Source: a virus
IMG/VR virus record: IMGVR_UViG_3300009146_000035
Span: 1-24,968 of that record
Reading direction: 5' to 3' (one strand)
Length of the DNA stretch: 24,968 bases
Position 1 is the first letter of the stretch, and the number at the start of each line of letters is the position of its first letter. The position numbers and the translations under genes were made by a program. Of this stretch, positions 1-7,405 are shown in pieces. Under the pieces are notes generated by a model. The model made no database searches and was not told the DNA's origin. It saw only the letters and a program-made list of their open reading frames with translations.

Positions 1-31
1 GTGCAATTTTACCTTTGCCTACCCGTAACCC

Positions 32-1648
32 ATGGCTGACCCAGTAGTTACGCCGGTCAAGCGGGATCGTCGAGGTGGTTGGAACCGGAAGGCACCGATC
101 CGCGACGACGGGCCAACGGGTCAAGCCGCGGCCCCTTTAGAGCCGATCGCGTTTATCAATCGGCTCACGCACACGAAGGGCCAGTTCGGCGGACAGCGGT
201 TCAATCTGCGGCCGTGGCAACTGCGGATCCTGCGGCAATTGTTCAAAAAACGGCGGGACGGGCTGCGCCAATACCGCACGTGCCTGCTGATGCTGCCGCG
301 GAAGAACGGCAAGAGCGAGCTGGCCGCGGCGATTGCGCTGTACGGGCTCCTGGCGGACGGGGAGATCGGCGCCGAGGTGTATTCGGCGGCGAGCGACCGG
401 GACCAGGCGAGTCTTGTCTTTGGGGTCGCGGCGCAGATGATCCGGAACGATCCGGCGCTCGCCGCGGCGTGTTACATCGTCGATTCCCAAAAGCGGATCG
501 TGCATCCCTCGAGCGGGAGCGTGTACCGGGCGATCTCGGCCGAGGCCTCGAGTAAACACGGGTTCAATAGTTCGCTGGTGGTGTATGACGAGCTGCATGC
601 CGCGCAGGACCGGCGGCTGTACGACGTGCTCGCGACGTCGATGGGCGGCCGGCAGCAACCGCTGTTCCTGGTGATTTCGACGGCCGGGTACGATCGGCAT
701 TCGATTCTGTACGAGCTGTACGCACACGCGAAAAAGGTGCTCGAGAACCCGGCGCTCGATCCGACGTTCCTGCCGATTCTGTACGAGGCGCCGCCGGACG
801 CGGATTGGACGAAGCCGCGGGTCTGGAAGAAGGCGAACCCGGCACTCGGCGACTTTCGGAGTCTCGAGGAGTTGCAGACGCTCGCGGCGCGGGCGCAGGA
901 AATCCCGGCGCAGGAAAACACGTTTCGCCGGCTCTACCTCAACCAGTGGACCGAGCAGGCGTCACGCTGGATCCAGATGGCGGCCTGGGATGCCTGTCAG
1001 GCGGCCCCACGGGCCCGCCAGGCGCTGATCGGGCGCCGGTGCTATGTCGGGCTCGACCTGAGCGCGACGACGGACCTGTCGGCGCTGGTGGCGGTGTTCC
1101 CGGACGAGACCGGGTTCGACGTCCTGGCGCAGTTCTTCGTGCCGGCCGAGCGGATCCGGGACCGCTCGCATCGGGACCGCGTCCCGTATACCGAGTGGGC
1201 GCGGGACGGGCACCTGCAGGCGACGCCGGGCGCGACGGTGGACTACGAGATCATCCGGCAGGCGGTGAAGGACTGGGCGGCCGAGTTTGACGTGCAGATG
1301 ATCGCGTACGACCCGTGGAACGCGACCGACCTCGTCAAGCGGCTGCAGGAGCAGGACGGGCTGGCGTGCGTCCCGATGCGCCAGGGATTCGCGTCGCTGT
1401 CGGCGCCGACCAAGTCGCTCGAGCGCGCAATTCTCGGGAAGACGCTGCGCCAGGACGGGCATCCGGTCCTGCGCTGGAATGTGTCGAATGTGGCGGTGGA
1501 AAGTGACCCGGCCGGCAATCTGAAACCGTCGAAAGTGGCATCGACGGAGCGGATTGACGGCGTGGTGGCGTTGATTATGGCGGTCGATCTGATGGATCGG
1601 AACGCCCGGACGCCCACGAAGCAGTACGCGCTGACGGTGGTGGGATGA
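32..1648 (+). CDS. terL: Phage terminase large subunit (TerL)
   Basis: This is the ATPase/nuclease motor that pumps phage DNA into the prohead and cuts it. The N-terminal ATPase shows a Walker A motif PRKNGKS (residues 89-95), a Walker B VVYDE with D186/E187, and a coupling motif LFLVISTAG (211-219). The C-terminal RNase H-like nuclease shows three well-placed acidic residues: D342 (VGLDLS), D427 (AYDPWN) and D509 (RIDGV). At 538 aa it is full length for the HK97/Terminase_1 family. The ATG at 32 has no clear Shine-Dalgarno sequence. Two frames (1 and 3) upstream are open from base 1 and end at 39 and 47, so the gene before it, expected to be the small terminase, may end there by overlap. It opens the late operon and is followed by a small RHH-like gene and the capsid genes. 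Confidence 0.96.
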   Translation: MADPVVTPVKRDRRGGWNRKAPIRDDGPTGQAAAPLEPIAFINRLTHTKGQFGGQRFNLRPWQLRILRQLFKKRRDGLRQYRTCLLMLPRKNGKSELAAAIALYGLLADGEIGAEVYSAASDRDQASLVFGVAAQMIRNDPALAAACYIVDSQKRIVHPSSGSVYRAISAEASSKHGFNSSLVVYDELHAAQDRRLYDVLATSMGGRQQPLFLVISTAGYDRHSILYELYAHAKKVLENPALDPTFLPILYEAPPDADWTKPRVWKKANPALGDFRSLEELQTLAARAQEIPAQENTFRRLYLNQWTEQASRWIQMAAWDACQAAPRARQALIGRRCYVGLDLSATTDLSALVAVFPDETGFDVLAQFFVPAERIRDRSHRDRVPYTEWARDGHLQATPGATVDYEIIRQAVKDWAAEFDVQMIAYDPWNATDLVKRLQEQDGLACVPMRQGFASLSAPTKSLERAILGKTLRQDGHPVLRWNVSNVAVESDPAGNLKPSKVASTERIDGVVALIMAVDLMDRNARTPTKQYALTVVG

Positions 1649-1659
1649 CAGGAGGCCAC

Positions 1660-1836
1660 ATGACACGCCCGGGCCGGCCGCGCTTGACGCCGGAGGAACG
1701 CTCGACGCCGCTGTCGGTGCGCGTCTCCGCGAAACAGTTCGACGAGACCCAGCGCCAGGCGAGCGAAGCGGGTATGACGATGGCGGACTGGATCCGCCAG
1801 ATGCTCGCCCACGGCAATTTCCGTAAACAAAAATAG
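1660..1836 (+). CDS. Small ribbon-helix-helix-like protein
   Basis: A 58-aa basic protein between TerL and the capsid gene. I chose the ATG at 1660 because AGGAGG (1650-1655) lies just upstream; an in-frame ATG at 1645 overlapping the TerL stop is the alternative. After a basic GRPRLTPEER leader comes a short strand-like stretch (LSVRVSA) and two predicted helices (FDETQRQASEAG, MADWIRQML). This is the layout of CopG/MobC-type ribbon-helix-helix DNA-binding proteins. By position it could bind DNA as a packaging accessory or regulate late genes, but that is inference. The fold assignment is by pattern only. Confidence 0.7.
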   Translation: MTRPGRPRLTPEERSTPLSVRVSAKQFDETQRQASEAGMTMADWIRQMLAHGNFRKQK

Positions 1837-1860
1837 GCAAGCGCCGAGCCCGTCGGTATT

Positions 1861-3732
1861 GTGGCGGTCCACTTGGACCGCGCCTACAGCCTGCTCGAAA
1901 TCAAAGCCGTCGAACCGGCCCGCCGGACGTTCTCGGGTATTGCCTCGACGCCGGAACTTGATCGACAGGGGGACATGGTCGATCCGGCCGGCGTCACCTT
2001 CCGCAATCCGCTGCCGCTGCTGTTCCATCACGACGCCAAGCAACCGATCGGCACGGTGATCCTCACCGCGACGCCGGACGGGATCCTCTTCGAGGCGACC
2101 ATCCCGACGATCGACGAGCCCGGGCCGCTCAAGACGCGGACCGATGAAGCGTGGCAGTCGATCAAGGCCGGGATCATCACCGGCGTGTCGATCGGCCATC
2201 GCGTCCTGGCCGACGGCTACGAGCGCCTGAAATCCGGCGCCCGCAAACTCACGAAAACCGAAGTCTGTGAATTGAGCCTGGTCACGATTCCCGCGAACGC
2301 GACCGCCAGCATCTTGCTCGTTAAATCACTCGCCACACCGAAGAGGACACCTGTCATGAAGCAAACCGCGACCGACCACGTTGAGGCCCTGGAAAACAAG
2401 CGGGCGGCCCTGGCCGCGCGGTTGGGCGACATCATGACCACGGCGGCCGAAGACGCTGCCACGCTCACCGATGATCAGGCGACGGAGTACGACGGGCTCG
2501 AGCGGCAGGTGAAGAGCATCGACGGCGATCTCCAACGCTGGCGCGAATTAGAAAAGCTCCAGATCACCAGCGCCAAACCCGTCACGGAGTTGATCAAGGC
2601 GAGTCCGTATACGCAAGTCTCGGTGCGGCCGAACGTCGAGCCGGGCATCCGGCTGGCGCGCCTCGTGATCGCCAAGCTGGCCGCGCGGCTCGAGAACTGC
2701 GACGCCGCCACCTACGCCGAAAAACGCTGGAACGATTCCACGCCGGAAGTCGCGCTCGCGCTCAAGGCCGCGGTCGCCGCTGGCGACACGCAAAACGCCA
2801 CCTGGGCGAAGCCGCTCGTGAATCCGGCGATCGTTGATGACTTCCTGCCGCTGTTGCGCGCCGCCACGATTCTCGGCCGGATTCAGGGCCTGCGGAAAGT
2901 GCCGTTCAATGTGAATGTCCCGGCGCAAACCGGCGGCGCGACGATCAACTGGGTCGGTGAACTCAAACCGAAGCCGGTGAGCGCGCTGGCGTTGACGATG
3001 GAGAATCTGGGCTTTGCCAAGGTCGCCGCGATCGTGGTGCTGAGTCAGGAACTCGTGCGCTTTAGCAATCCGTCCGCCGAGGCGCTGGTCCGCGATTCCC
3101 TGGTCCGCGACATTGCGGCGTTTCTCGACGGGCAGTTCGTGAACCCCGCGGTCGCCGCCGTCGCGAATGTGAACCCGGCCAGCATCACGAACGGGGCCCC
3201 GACTGCCGCCGCCACCACGAACCCGCTGGCCGACATCATGGGGCTGATCAACCACTTCGCCGCGAACAACATCCCGATCGACAACCTGGCGTTTCTGATG
3301 TCGCCGTCGAATGCGCTGGCGCTGTCGTTTAGGACGAATCTGGACGGCTCACCGGAATTTCCGGGCATCGGCGTGAATGGTGGCAGCTACAAGGGCTTGC
3401 AGTTCATTACGTCGAACACCGTGACCACAAACGTGATCGCGTTGCAGCCGGCGTACATCCTCTACGCGGACGATGGCGGCGTGACGATCGACGCCTCGAC
3501 CGAAGCGTCGATCCAGATGGACAGCGCGCCCGCCTCGCCGATCGATGCCACGACCGTCCTGGCGTCGATGTTCCAGATGAACGCGGTCGCCATCCGCGCG
3601 GAGCGCTACACGACCTGGAAGCGGGTCGGCACCAACAGCGTGAAGTACCTGACCGCGACGGCCTGGCCCTCGCCGACTGGGTTCGCGAACGGTGAAGGCG
3701 CGGAGGCGGCGCGCAAGACGCGCGCGAGCTAA
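1861..3732 (+). CDS. Prohead protease-major capsid protein fusion (HK97 type)
   Basis: One 623-aa frame carries two head proteins that are usually separate genes. Residues 1-155 are an HK97-family (U35) prohead protease. They include candidate catalytic His in LLFHHD (56/57), Ser110 in ITGVSIGH, and the family signature CELSLVTIPANA (136-147). From M166 the sequence is an HK97-fold major capsid protein: a coiled-coil, charged scaffold-like delta region (about 170-235), then the shell domain, ending in a conserved-looking RAERYTTW segment. The protease would cleave the delta region during maturation. The start is the GTG at 1861; no strong Shine-Dalgarno sequence is visible. An in-frame ATG at 2356 with a GAGGA upstream could give free capsid protein of 458 aa. 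The portal gene follows after 5 bases. Confidence 0.93.
   Translation: MAVHLDRAYSLLEIKAVEPARRTFSGIASTPELDRQGDMVDPAGVTFRNPLPLLFHHDAKQPIGTVILTATPDGILFEATIPTIDEPGPLKTRTDEAWQSIKAGIITGVSIGHRVLADGYERLKSGARKLTKTEVCELSLVTIPANATASILLVKSLATPKRTPVMKQTATDHVEALENKRAALAARLGDIMTTAAEDAATLTDDQATEYDGLERQVKSIDGDLQRWRELEKLQITSAKPVTELIKASPYTQVSVRPNVEPGIRLARLVIAKLAARLENCDAATYAEKRWNDSTPEVALALKAAVAAGDTQNATWAKPLVNPAIVDDFLPLLRAATILGRIQGLRKVPFNVNVPAQTGGATINWVGELKPKPVSALALTMENLGFAKVAAIVVLSQELVRFSNPSAEALVRDSLVRDIAAFLDGQFVNPAVAAVANVNPASITNGAPTAAATTNPLADIMGLINHFAANNIPIDNLAFLMSPSNALALSFRTNLDGSPEFPGIGVNGGSYKGLQFITSNTVTTNVIALQPAYILYADDGGVTIDASTEASIQMDSAPASPIDATTVLASMFQMNAVAIRAERYTTWKRVGTNSVKYLTATAWPSPTGFANGEGAEAARKTRAS
2343..2358 (+). 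promoter_or_regulatory. Internal ribosome binding site for free major capsid protein
   Basis: GAGGA at 2343-2347 sits 8 bases before an in-frame ATG (2356-2358). This ATG lies exactly where the protease domain ends and the capsid delta domain begins (MKQTATDHVEAL). A second start here would yield a normal-length capsid protein in excess over the protease fusion, as nested starts do for scaffolds in lambda-type heads. That it is used is inference. Confidence 0.55.
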
Positions 3733-3737
3733 CCGCC

Positions 3738-5075
3738 GTGGGCCTGTTCGACGCGATCCGGTCACGGCTCGGGTCGGTGTTCGGCGCGCGCCCGGTCGCG
3801 ACCACTGGCAATGGGGGCTGGTGGCCGATCGTGCGCGAGCCGTATACCGGCGCCTGGCAGAAGAACGACGAGATCCGGGCCGACACCGCGCTCGGGAATC
3901 CGGTCGTGTTCCGCTGCGTCTCGCTGATCAGCACCGACGTCGCGAAGCTCCGGCTGCGCCTTGTCGAAATCGACGACGATGGCATCTGGACCGAAACGAC
4001 CTCGCCGGCGTTCAGTCCGGTCCTGCGCGTCCCGAACCGCTACCAAACGATCCAACTGTTCCTCGAGCGCTGGATGCTCTCCAAGCTGCTCTGGGGCAAC
4101 ACCTACGTCCTGAAGGACCGCGACGCGCGCGGGGTCGTGACCGCGCTGTACGTGCTCGACCCGGCCAAGGTGACGCCGCTGGTCGCCCCAGACGGCAGCG
4201 TCTACTACCAGGTGCAGACCGACGACCTCGTCGGCATCACGGAACAGCTCGCGATACCCGCGCGCGAAATCATTCACGACCGCTGGAACTGCGTCTTTCA
4301 TCCGCTCGTGGGCTTGAGTCCGCTCTACGGGTGCGGCGCCGCCGCGCAGCAGGGGAAACAAATCGAGTCCGCCTCGACGTCGTTCTTCACGGCCGGCGGC
4401 CGGCCATCCGGGATGTTGGCGCCGCCGGCGGGCGCCGCGGCGATCGATGCCGAGACCGTCAAACGACTGTCTGACGCCTGGCACGCGCTCGGCCCGGGCC
4501 GCACGGCGATCCTCAGCGACCACTTGCAGTACACCGAGGTCGGCTCAACCGCCGTCGATGCGCAGCTGACCGATCAGTACGGGATGACCGTCAAGACGAT
4601 CGCCGGCGCGTTCGGCGTCCCGATCTCGATGGTCGATTCGAGCCAGCAACCGCCCTACGCGAACAGCGAAGCCTCGGCGCTCCAGTACCACAGCCAGTGC
4701 TTGCAGACGCATCTGCTCGGCATCGAGACGGCGCTCGACGCGGGGCTCGAGCTGCCGGCGCCCTACGGCACCGAGTTCGACCTCGACGATCTGCTGTGGA
4801 TGTCCACGGACACGCGCGTCAAGGCGGCGCACGACGCGGTGGCCGCGGGCGTGATGACGCCGAACGAAGCGCGCTTCAAGTACTTCGGGCTGCCGCCCGT
4901 GACGGGCGGCGACAGCTGCCTGGTCCAGCAGCAGTACTACAGCCTGTCGGCGCTGGCCGAACGTGATGCGCAGGCGCCGCTGGCCACACCGGCGTCCCGC
5001 ATGACCGAGCCAGCGCCGCCGGAACCCACCGAGGAGACGGTCGCCGCCGCGGTCGGTGACCTGGCGACCTCATGA
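3738..5075 (+). CDS. Phage portal protein (HK97 family)
   Basis: A 445-aa portal, the dodecameric ring at one capsid vertex through which DNA enters and leaves. The sequence matches the HK97-type portal family. It has an N-terminal NPVVFRCVSLIS segment, a WGNTYVLKDRD core strand, the FHPLVGLSPLYG stretch, the FGVPISMVDSSQQPPYANSE region with a conserved asparagine, and the late NEARFKYFGLPPVTGG segment typical of the clip-to-crown part. The C-terminus is acidic and proline-rich. The start is the GTG at 3738, 5 bases after the capsid stop. Its TGA overlaps the next ATG (ATGA), so the two are translationally coupled. Placement between capsid and connectors is as expected. Confidence 0.95.
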   Translation: MGLFDAIRSRLGSVFGARPVATTGNGGWWPIVREPYTGAWQKNDEIRADTALGNPVVFRCVSLISTDVAKLRLRLVEIDDDGIWTETTSPAFSPVLRVPNRYQTIQLFLERWMLSKLLWGNTYVLKDRDARGVVTALYVLDPAKVTPLVAPDGSVYYQVQTDDLVGITEQLAIPAREIIHDRWNCVFHPLVGLSPLYGCGAAAQQGKQIESASTSFFTAGGRPSGMLAPPAGAAAIDAETVKRLSDAWHALGPGRTAILSDHLQYTEVGSTAVDAQLTDQYGMTVKTIAGAFGVPISMVDSSQQPPYANSEASALQYHSQCLQTHLLGIETALDAGLELPAPYGTEFDLDDLLWMSTDTRVKAAHDAVAAGVMTPNEARFKYFGLPPVTGGDSCLVQQQYYSLSALAERDAQAPLATPASRMTEPAPPEPTEETVAAAVGDLATS

Positions 5076-5404
5076 CGCTCTGGTACTCGCGCGTCACACT
5101 GCCGCCGCTCTGGACCGTTGCCGAGGCGAAGGTACATCTACACCTCACTTCGACCGACAGCGATGCGGACGTGTCACAGAAACTCGCGGCGGCACAGAAC
5201 GCCATCGAGGCGAAGCTCGGCACGGCAGCCGATCCGGCATGGACGGCGACGACGGTGCCGCCCCTGATCCGGCATGCAGTCGTCGTTCTGGCTGATGCCT
5301 TTATGGAACGGCGCGGCGGCGATGAAGCGGCCAAGCAGTTGATGGCCGCCTACGAGACGGTGGACGTGATGCTGAGTCAGTTTCGCGATGTGAGCGTGGG
5401 ATGA
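5072..5404 (+). CDS. Head-tail connector (gp6-like adaptor)
   Basis: A 110-aa mainly helical protein starting in the ATGA overlap with the portal. The WTVAEAKVHLHL start followed by helices (VSQKLAAAQNAIEAKL, IRHAVVVLADAFMERRGG) is the pattern of the HK97 gp6/SPP1 gp15 adaptor family, which forms a ring under the portal. Size and position fit that family. The C-terminus overlaps the next gene by 4 bases. The family call rests on pattern and order, since the sequences in this group are very divergent. Confidence 0.8.
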   Translation: MTLWYSRVTLPPLWTVAEAKVHLHLTSTDSDADVSQKLAAAQNAIEAKLGTAADPAWTATTVPPLIRHAVVVLADAFMERRGGDEAAKQLMAAYETVDVMLSQFRDVSVG

Positions 5405-5658
5405 ACACCGGCGCGCTGCGGCATCGCGTGACCCTGACCACCGGCGACGACGCCGTGCCGCTGTCGCCGCCGGATTGGTGGTGCGCGCATCTCGGGGAGG
5501 GCACCGGCGAGACGACCCTGATCGGCCGCTATCACCCGGAGATCACGACCGCCACCCGGGTCCACTTCAAGGATCGGGTCTATCACGTCGTGTCGATCAT
5601 CAATCGCGAAGAACGCAATGCGGAGCTGGTCCTGAGCTGCACCGAGGTGTTTGCCTGA
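5401..5658 (+). CDS. Head-tail joining / head closure protein
   Basis: An 85-aa beta-rich protein in the Phage_H_T_join (HK97 gp7/SPP1 gp16-like) family. It starts with the usual MNTGALRHRVTL and ends with the signature VHFKDRVYHVVSIINREERN followed by ELVLSCTE. These proteins plug or close the portal channel and dock the tail. It starts at an ATGA overlap with the connector and its own TGA overlaps the next ATG (TGATG at 5656-5660). It is slightly shorter than the usual 100-110 aa, with a short central region. Confidence 0.88.
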   Translation: MNTGALRHRVTLTTGDDAVPLSPPDWWCAHLGEGTGETTLIGRYHPEITTATRVHFKDRVYHVVSIINREERNAELVLSCTEVFA

Positions 5659-6089
5659 TGGCCAAACGACTTGAGGTGAGTTGGGCCGGCCTCGACGCGC
5701 TCAAGGCCGAACTGACGGCGCTGCCAGAGACCCTGATCGAGGAGGGCAACACGATCCTGTTGACCTCCGCGCAGGACGCGAAGGCTGCGATTGACGCCGC
5801 GTATCAGGCGCAGTGTCGTCCAGGCGGCACGGGCAACCTCCGGCGCGGCCTGGTGCTACGGCTGGCGCGCGGCCGGTTGGCCGGCGCGACGCTGTTGCAA
5901 CGCGCGCCGCATGGCTGGCTGTACGAGCGCGGCACCAAGGTCCGGAAAAACAAAGCCGGCCAGAACCGCGGCCGGATGCCGCGGAACCCGACGTTTCAGC
6001 CGATCGCCGCGGAGTATCAGAAAACCGCGCTCGCCGCCTTGATCGCGCGGCTGTATGCGCACGGCGCCGCAGAAGTCACCGCCGCCTAA
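5658..6089 (+). CDS. HK97 gp10-like tail/neck component
   Basis: A 143-aa protein. The ATG at 5658 overlaps the previous stop, and coding-like sequence begins exactly there, although the frame is open from further upstream. It begins with VSWAGLDALKAELTALP and a helix, followed by GNLRRGLVLR and a GWLYERGTK segment, and ends with MPRNPTFQPIAAEYQKTAL. This is the layout of the HK97 gp10/tail-completion family, in which the rARPFLRPAA-like tail is a hallmark. It would act at the tail terminator or neck. The gap to the next gene is 12 bases. Confidence 0.8.
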   Translation: MAKRLEVSWAGLDALKAELTALPETLIEEGNTILLTSAQDAKAAIDAAYQAQCRPGGTGNLRRGLVLRLARGRLAGATLLQRAPHGWLYERGTKVRKNKAGQNRGRMPRNPTFQPIAAEYQKTALAALIARLYAHGAAEVTAA

Positions 6090-6101
6090 GGGAGTTGAGC
6101 T

Positions 6102-6626
6102 ATGGCAATCAAGACGGGTCGATATGGCCAGGTGAAGTACTCGCCGGACGGCGTGACGCCGGCGACCGAGATCATCTCGATCAATGCCTGGACGGCCAGC
6201 TTTAAAACCGAATACGAGGACGTGTCGTGTTTCGGGGATGAAAACCGGGTCTATATCCCAGGTCTCCGGGACAGCAAGGGCAGTCTGAGCGGGTTCTGGA
6301 ACTCGGCCGAGGTCACGCTGTTCGATGCGGCGATCGCGACCGTGCCGGGCACGCTCGAACTCGTACCCAACAGTTCAGAGCCGACGTTCTTCTGGTCGGG
6401 CCTGGCGTACCTCGACGCCGAGGTGGACTGCAGCCTGGCGGCGCCGAAGATCTCCGGCGAATGGGTCGCGGCCGGGCCGTGGACCGGGCCGGAGCAGACG
6501 CCGCTCGCGCGCTCGCGCCGCGAGACCGGGCCGACCGAAGGGGAGAAGCGGCTGCGGGAACGCGAGGCCAAGGAACGCGCCGCGCAGGACCGCACCGCCA
6601 AGGAACCGGCGGCGCCGGCGGCCTGA
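6102..6626 (+). CDS. Major tail protein (tail tube) with charged C-terminal tail
   Basis: A 174-aa protein preceded by GGGAG. It starts with MAIKTGRYGQVKYS, followed by beta-strand-like blocks (ISINAWTASFKTEYEDVSCFGD, GSLSGFWNS) and an ISGEWVAAGPW strand. This matches small siphovirus tail-tube proteins in size and place. After about residue 130 the chain turns into a low-complexity, strongly charged stretch (EGEKRLREREAKERAAQ) and an Ala/Pro end, which tube proteins usually lack. The extension may project from the tube surface or mediate assembly; this is inference. The stop is followed at once by the next small gene. Confidence 0.8.
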   Translation: MAIKTGRYGQVKYSPDGVTPATEIISINAWTASFKTEYEDVSCFGDENRVYIPGLRDSKGSLSGFWNSAEVTLFDAAIATVPGTLELVPNSSEPTFFWSGLAYLDAEVDCSLAAPKISGEWVAAGPWTGPEQTPLARSRRETGPTEGEKRLREREAKERAAQDRTAKEPAAPAA

Positions 6627-6627
6627 C

Positions 6628-6912
6628 ATGGTCGGGCTGTTTCGCTCCGTGACGCTGCGCGGCGAGACCGCCGCGCGGCTGTCGTGGGGCTACCAGACGG
6701 CCGCCGTCCTGCGGACATGGCGGCTGTCGAAAAGTGAGAAGGGCGAGTGGACGCTGACGGCCGGGATTGATCGCGCCGATCCGTTCCGGCTGCAGCAGAC
6801 GCCGCTCCTGTTCACGGCGCCGCGGCCGGGCGGCTTGTTCTGTTTTCCCGTCAAGGCGATCACGCTCGGCAAGGAGTCGCTGGTCGCGTCACTCGGTCCA
6901 CCGGAGCACTGA
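6628..6912 (+). CDS. Small tail-region protein, unknown
   Basis: A 94-aa protein between the tail tube and the tail chaperone. I took the ATG at 6628, 1 base after the previous stop; coding-like sequence starts there even though the frame is open upstream. It is beta-rich, with no signal peptide or membrane segment: LFRSVTLRGETAARLSW, KGEWTLTAGIDRADP, LFCFPVKAITLGKESLVASLG. I do not recognise a family. Its stop overlaps the chaperone ATG (TGATG at 6910-6914), so it belongs to the same translational unit and is probably a minor tail or assembly factor. Confidence 0.75.
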   Translation: MVGLFRSVTLRGETAARLSWGYQTAAVLRTWRLSKSEKGEWTLTAGIDRADPFRLQQTPLLFTAPRPGGLFCFPVKAITLGKESLVASLGPPEH

Positions 6913-7334
6913 TGTCCCGATTCGTCACGCCCGCCGAAGTCCGGTTGCCGATCAGCGACGGCGACTATCTGATCGTCAAGAGCCGTCTCAACGCCGGTGA
7001 GACGCTCGAGATGTACGCGCGGATGCGGGGCGCCGGCGAGCAGGTCGATCCGTTGAAGTTTGGGATCGCGATGATCGCGGCCTACCTGCTCGACTGGTCG
7101 ATCACCGACGACGCCGGGCGCGTCGTCTCGGTCCGCGAGCAGCCGCCCGAGGTCATCGCCGGGGCGCTGACGAATCTCGAGTATCCGGACTTTCAGGAAA
7201 TCCTCACGGCCATCCGGACGCATGACGATGCGATCCTCGCGGCACGGCAGGAAAAAAAACCGACTACTGGCGAGCCGTCACCCGCAGCCAGCTCGCCATT
7301 GCGCGTCGTTGCCACTGGCGCTTCGAGTGGGTAG
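6912..7334 (+). CDS. Tail assembly chaperone, unshifted form (lambda G analogue)
   Basis: A 140-aa product of the zero frame. It is positioned directly before the tape measure gene, where siphoviruses encode the chaperone that coats the tape measure protein during tail assembly. The body is mostly helical (AGETLEMYARMRGAG, PLKFGIAMIAAYLLDWSITD, FQEILTAIRTHDDAILAA), and the DWSITDDAGRVV segment is typical of this family. After a run of eight A's the zero frame continues for only 24 low-complexity residues. The sequence in the -1 frame from the same point looks like real protein (see the shifted form). Confidence 0.88.
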   Translation: MSRFVTPAEVRLPISDGDYLIVKSRLNAGETLEMYARMRGAGEQVDPLKFGIAMIAAYLLDWSITDDAGRVVSVREQPPEVIAGALTNLEYPDFQEILTAIRTHDDAILAARQEKKPTTGEPSPAASSPLRVVATGASSG

Positions 7335-7405
7335 CCGAGTTGGACCCTGACGTGTACGAGCTGCTGATCGAACAACTGCAGGCTGAGGACGAGGCCGCCA
7401 GCTAA
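6912..7405 (+). CDS. Tail assembly chaperone, -1 frameshifted form (GT analogue)
   Basis: This is the long form made by a -1 ribosomal shift on A AAA AAA at 7253-7259, read as join(6912..7259,7259..7405), 164 aa. After the shift the sequence is TDYWRAVTRSQLAIA then WRFEWVAELDPDVYELLIEQL. The ELDPxxYELL block is characteristic of downstream chaperone halves in many siphoviruses. No good independent start codon precedes this segment. The -1 frame stops at TAA 7403-7405, overlapping the tape measure ATG, the usual gene order. The shift is not shown experimentally, but placement, heptamer and phase all agree. Confidence 0.82.
7253..7259 (+). other. -1 programmed frameshift slippery heptamer
   Basis: A AAA AAA lies in the correct phase (codons GAA AAA AAA CCG), so both tRNA-Lys can re-pair one base back. 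It sits near the end of the upstream chaperone frame, in a run of eight A's within otherwise GC-rich DNA. Confidence 0.82.

Noticed and set aside
1-39. Frame open from base 1 ending at 39, overlapping the TerL start
   Set aside because: Only 12 codons are visible and another frame is also open (to 47), so I could not tell which, if either, is the end of the upstream gene.
962-2199. Long minus-strand frames opposite terminase and capsid
   Set aside because: Antisense shadows. The plus-strand TerL and protease-capsid genes carry complete motifs.
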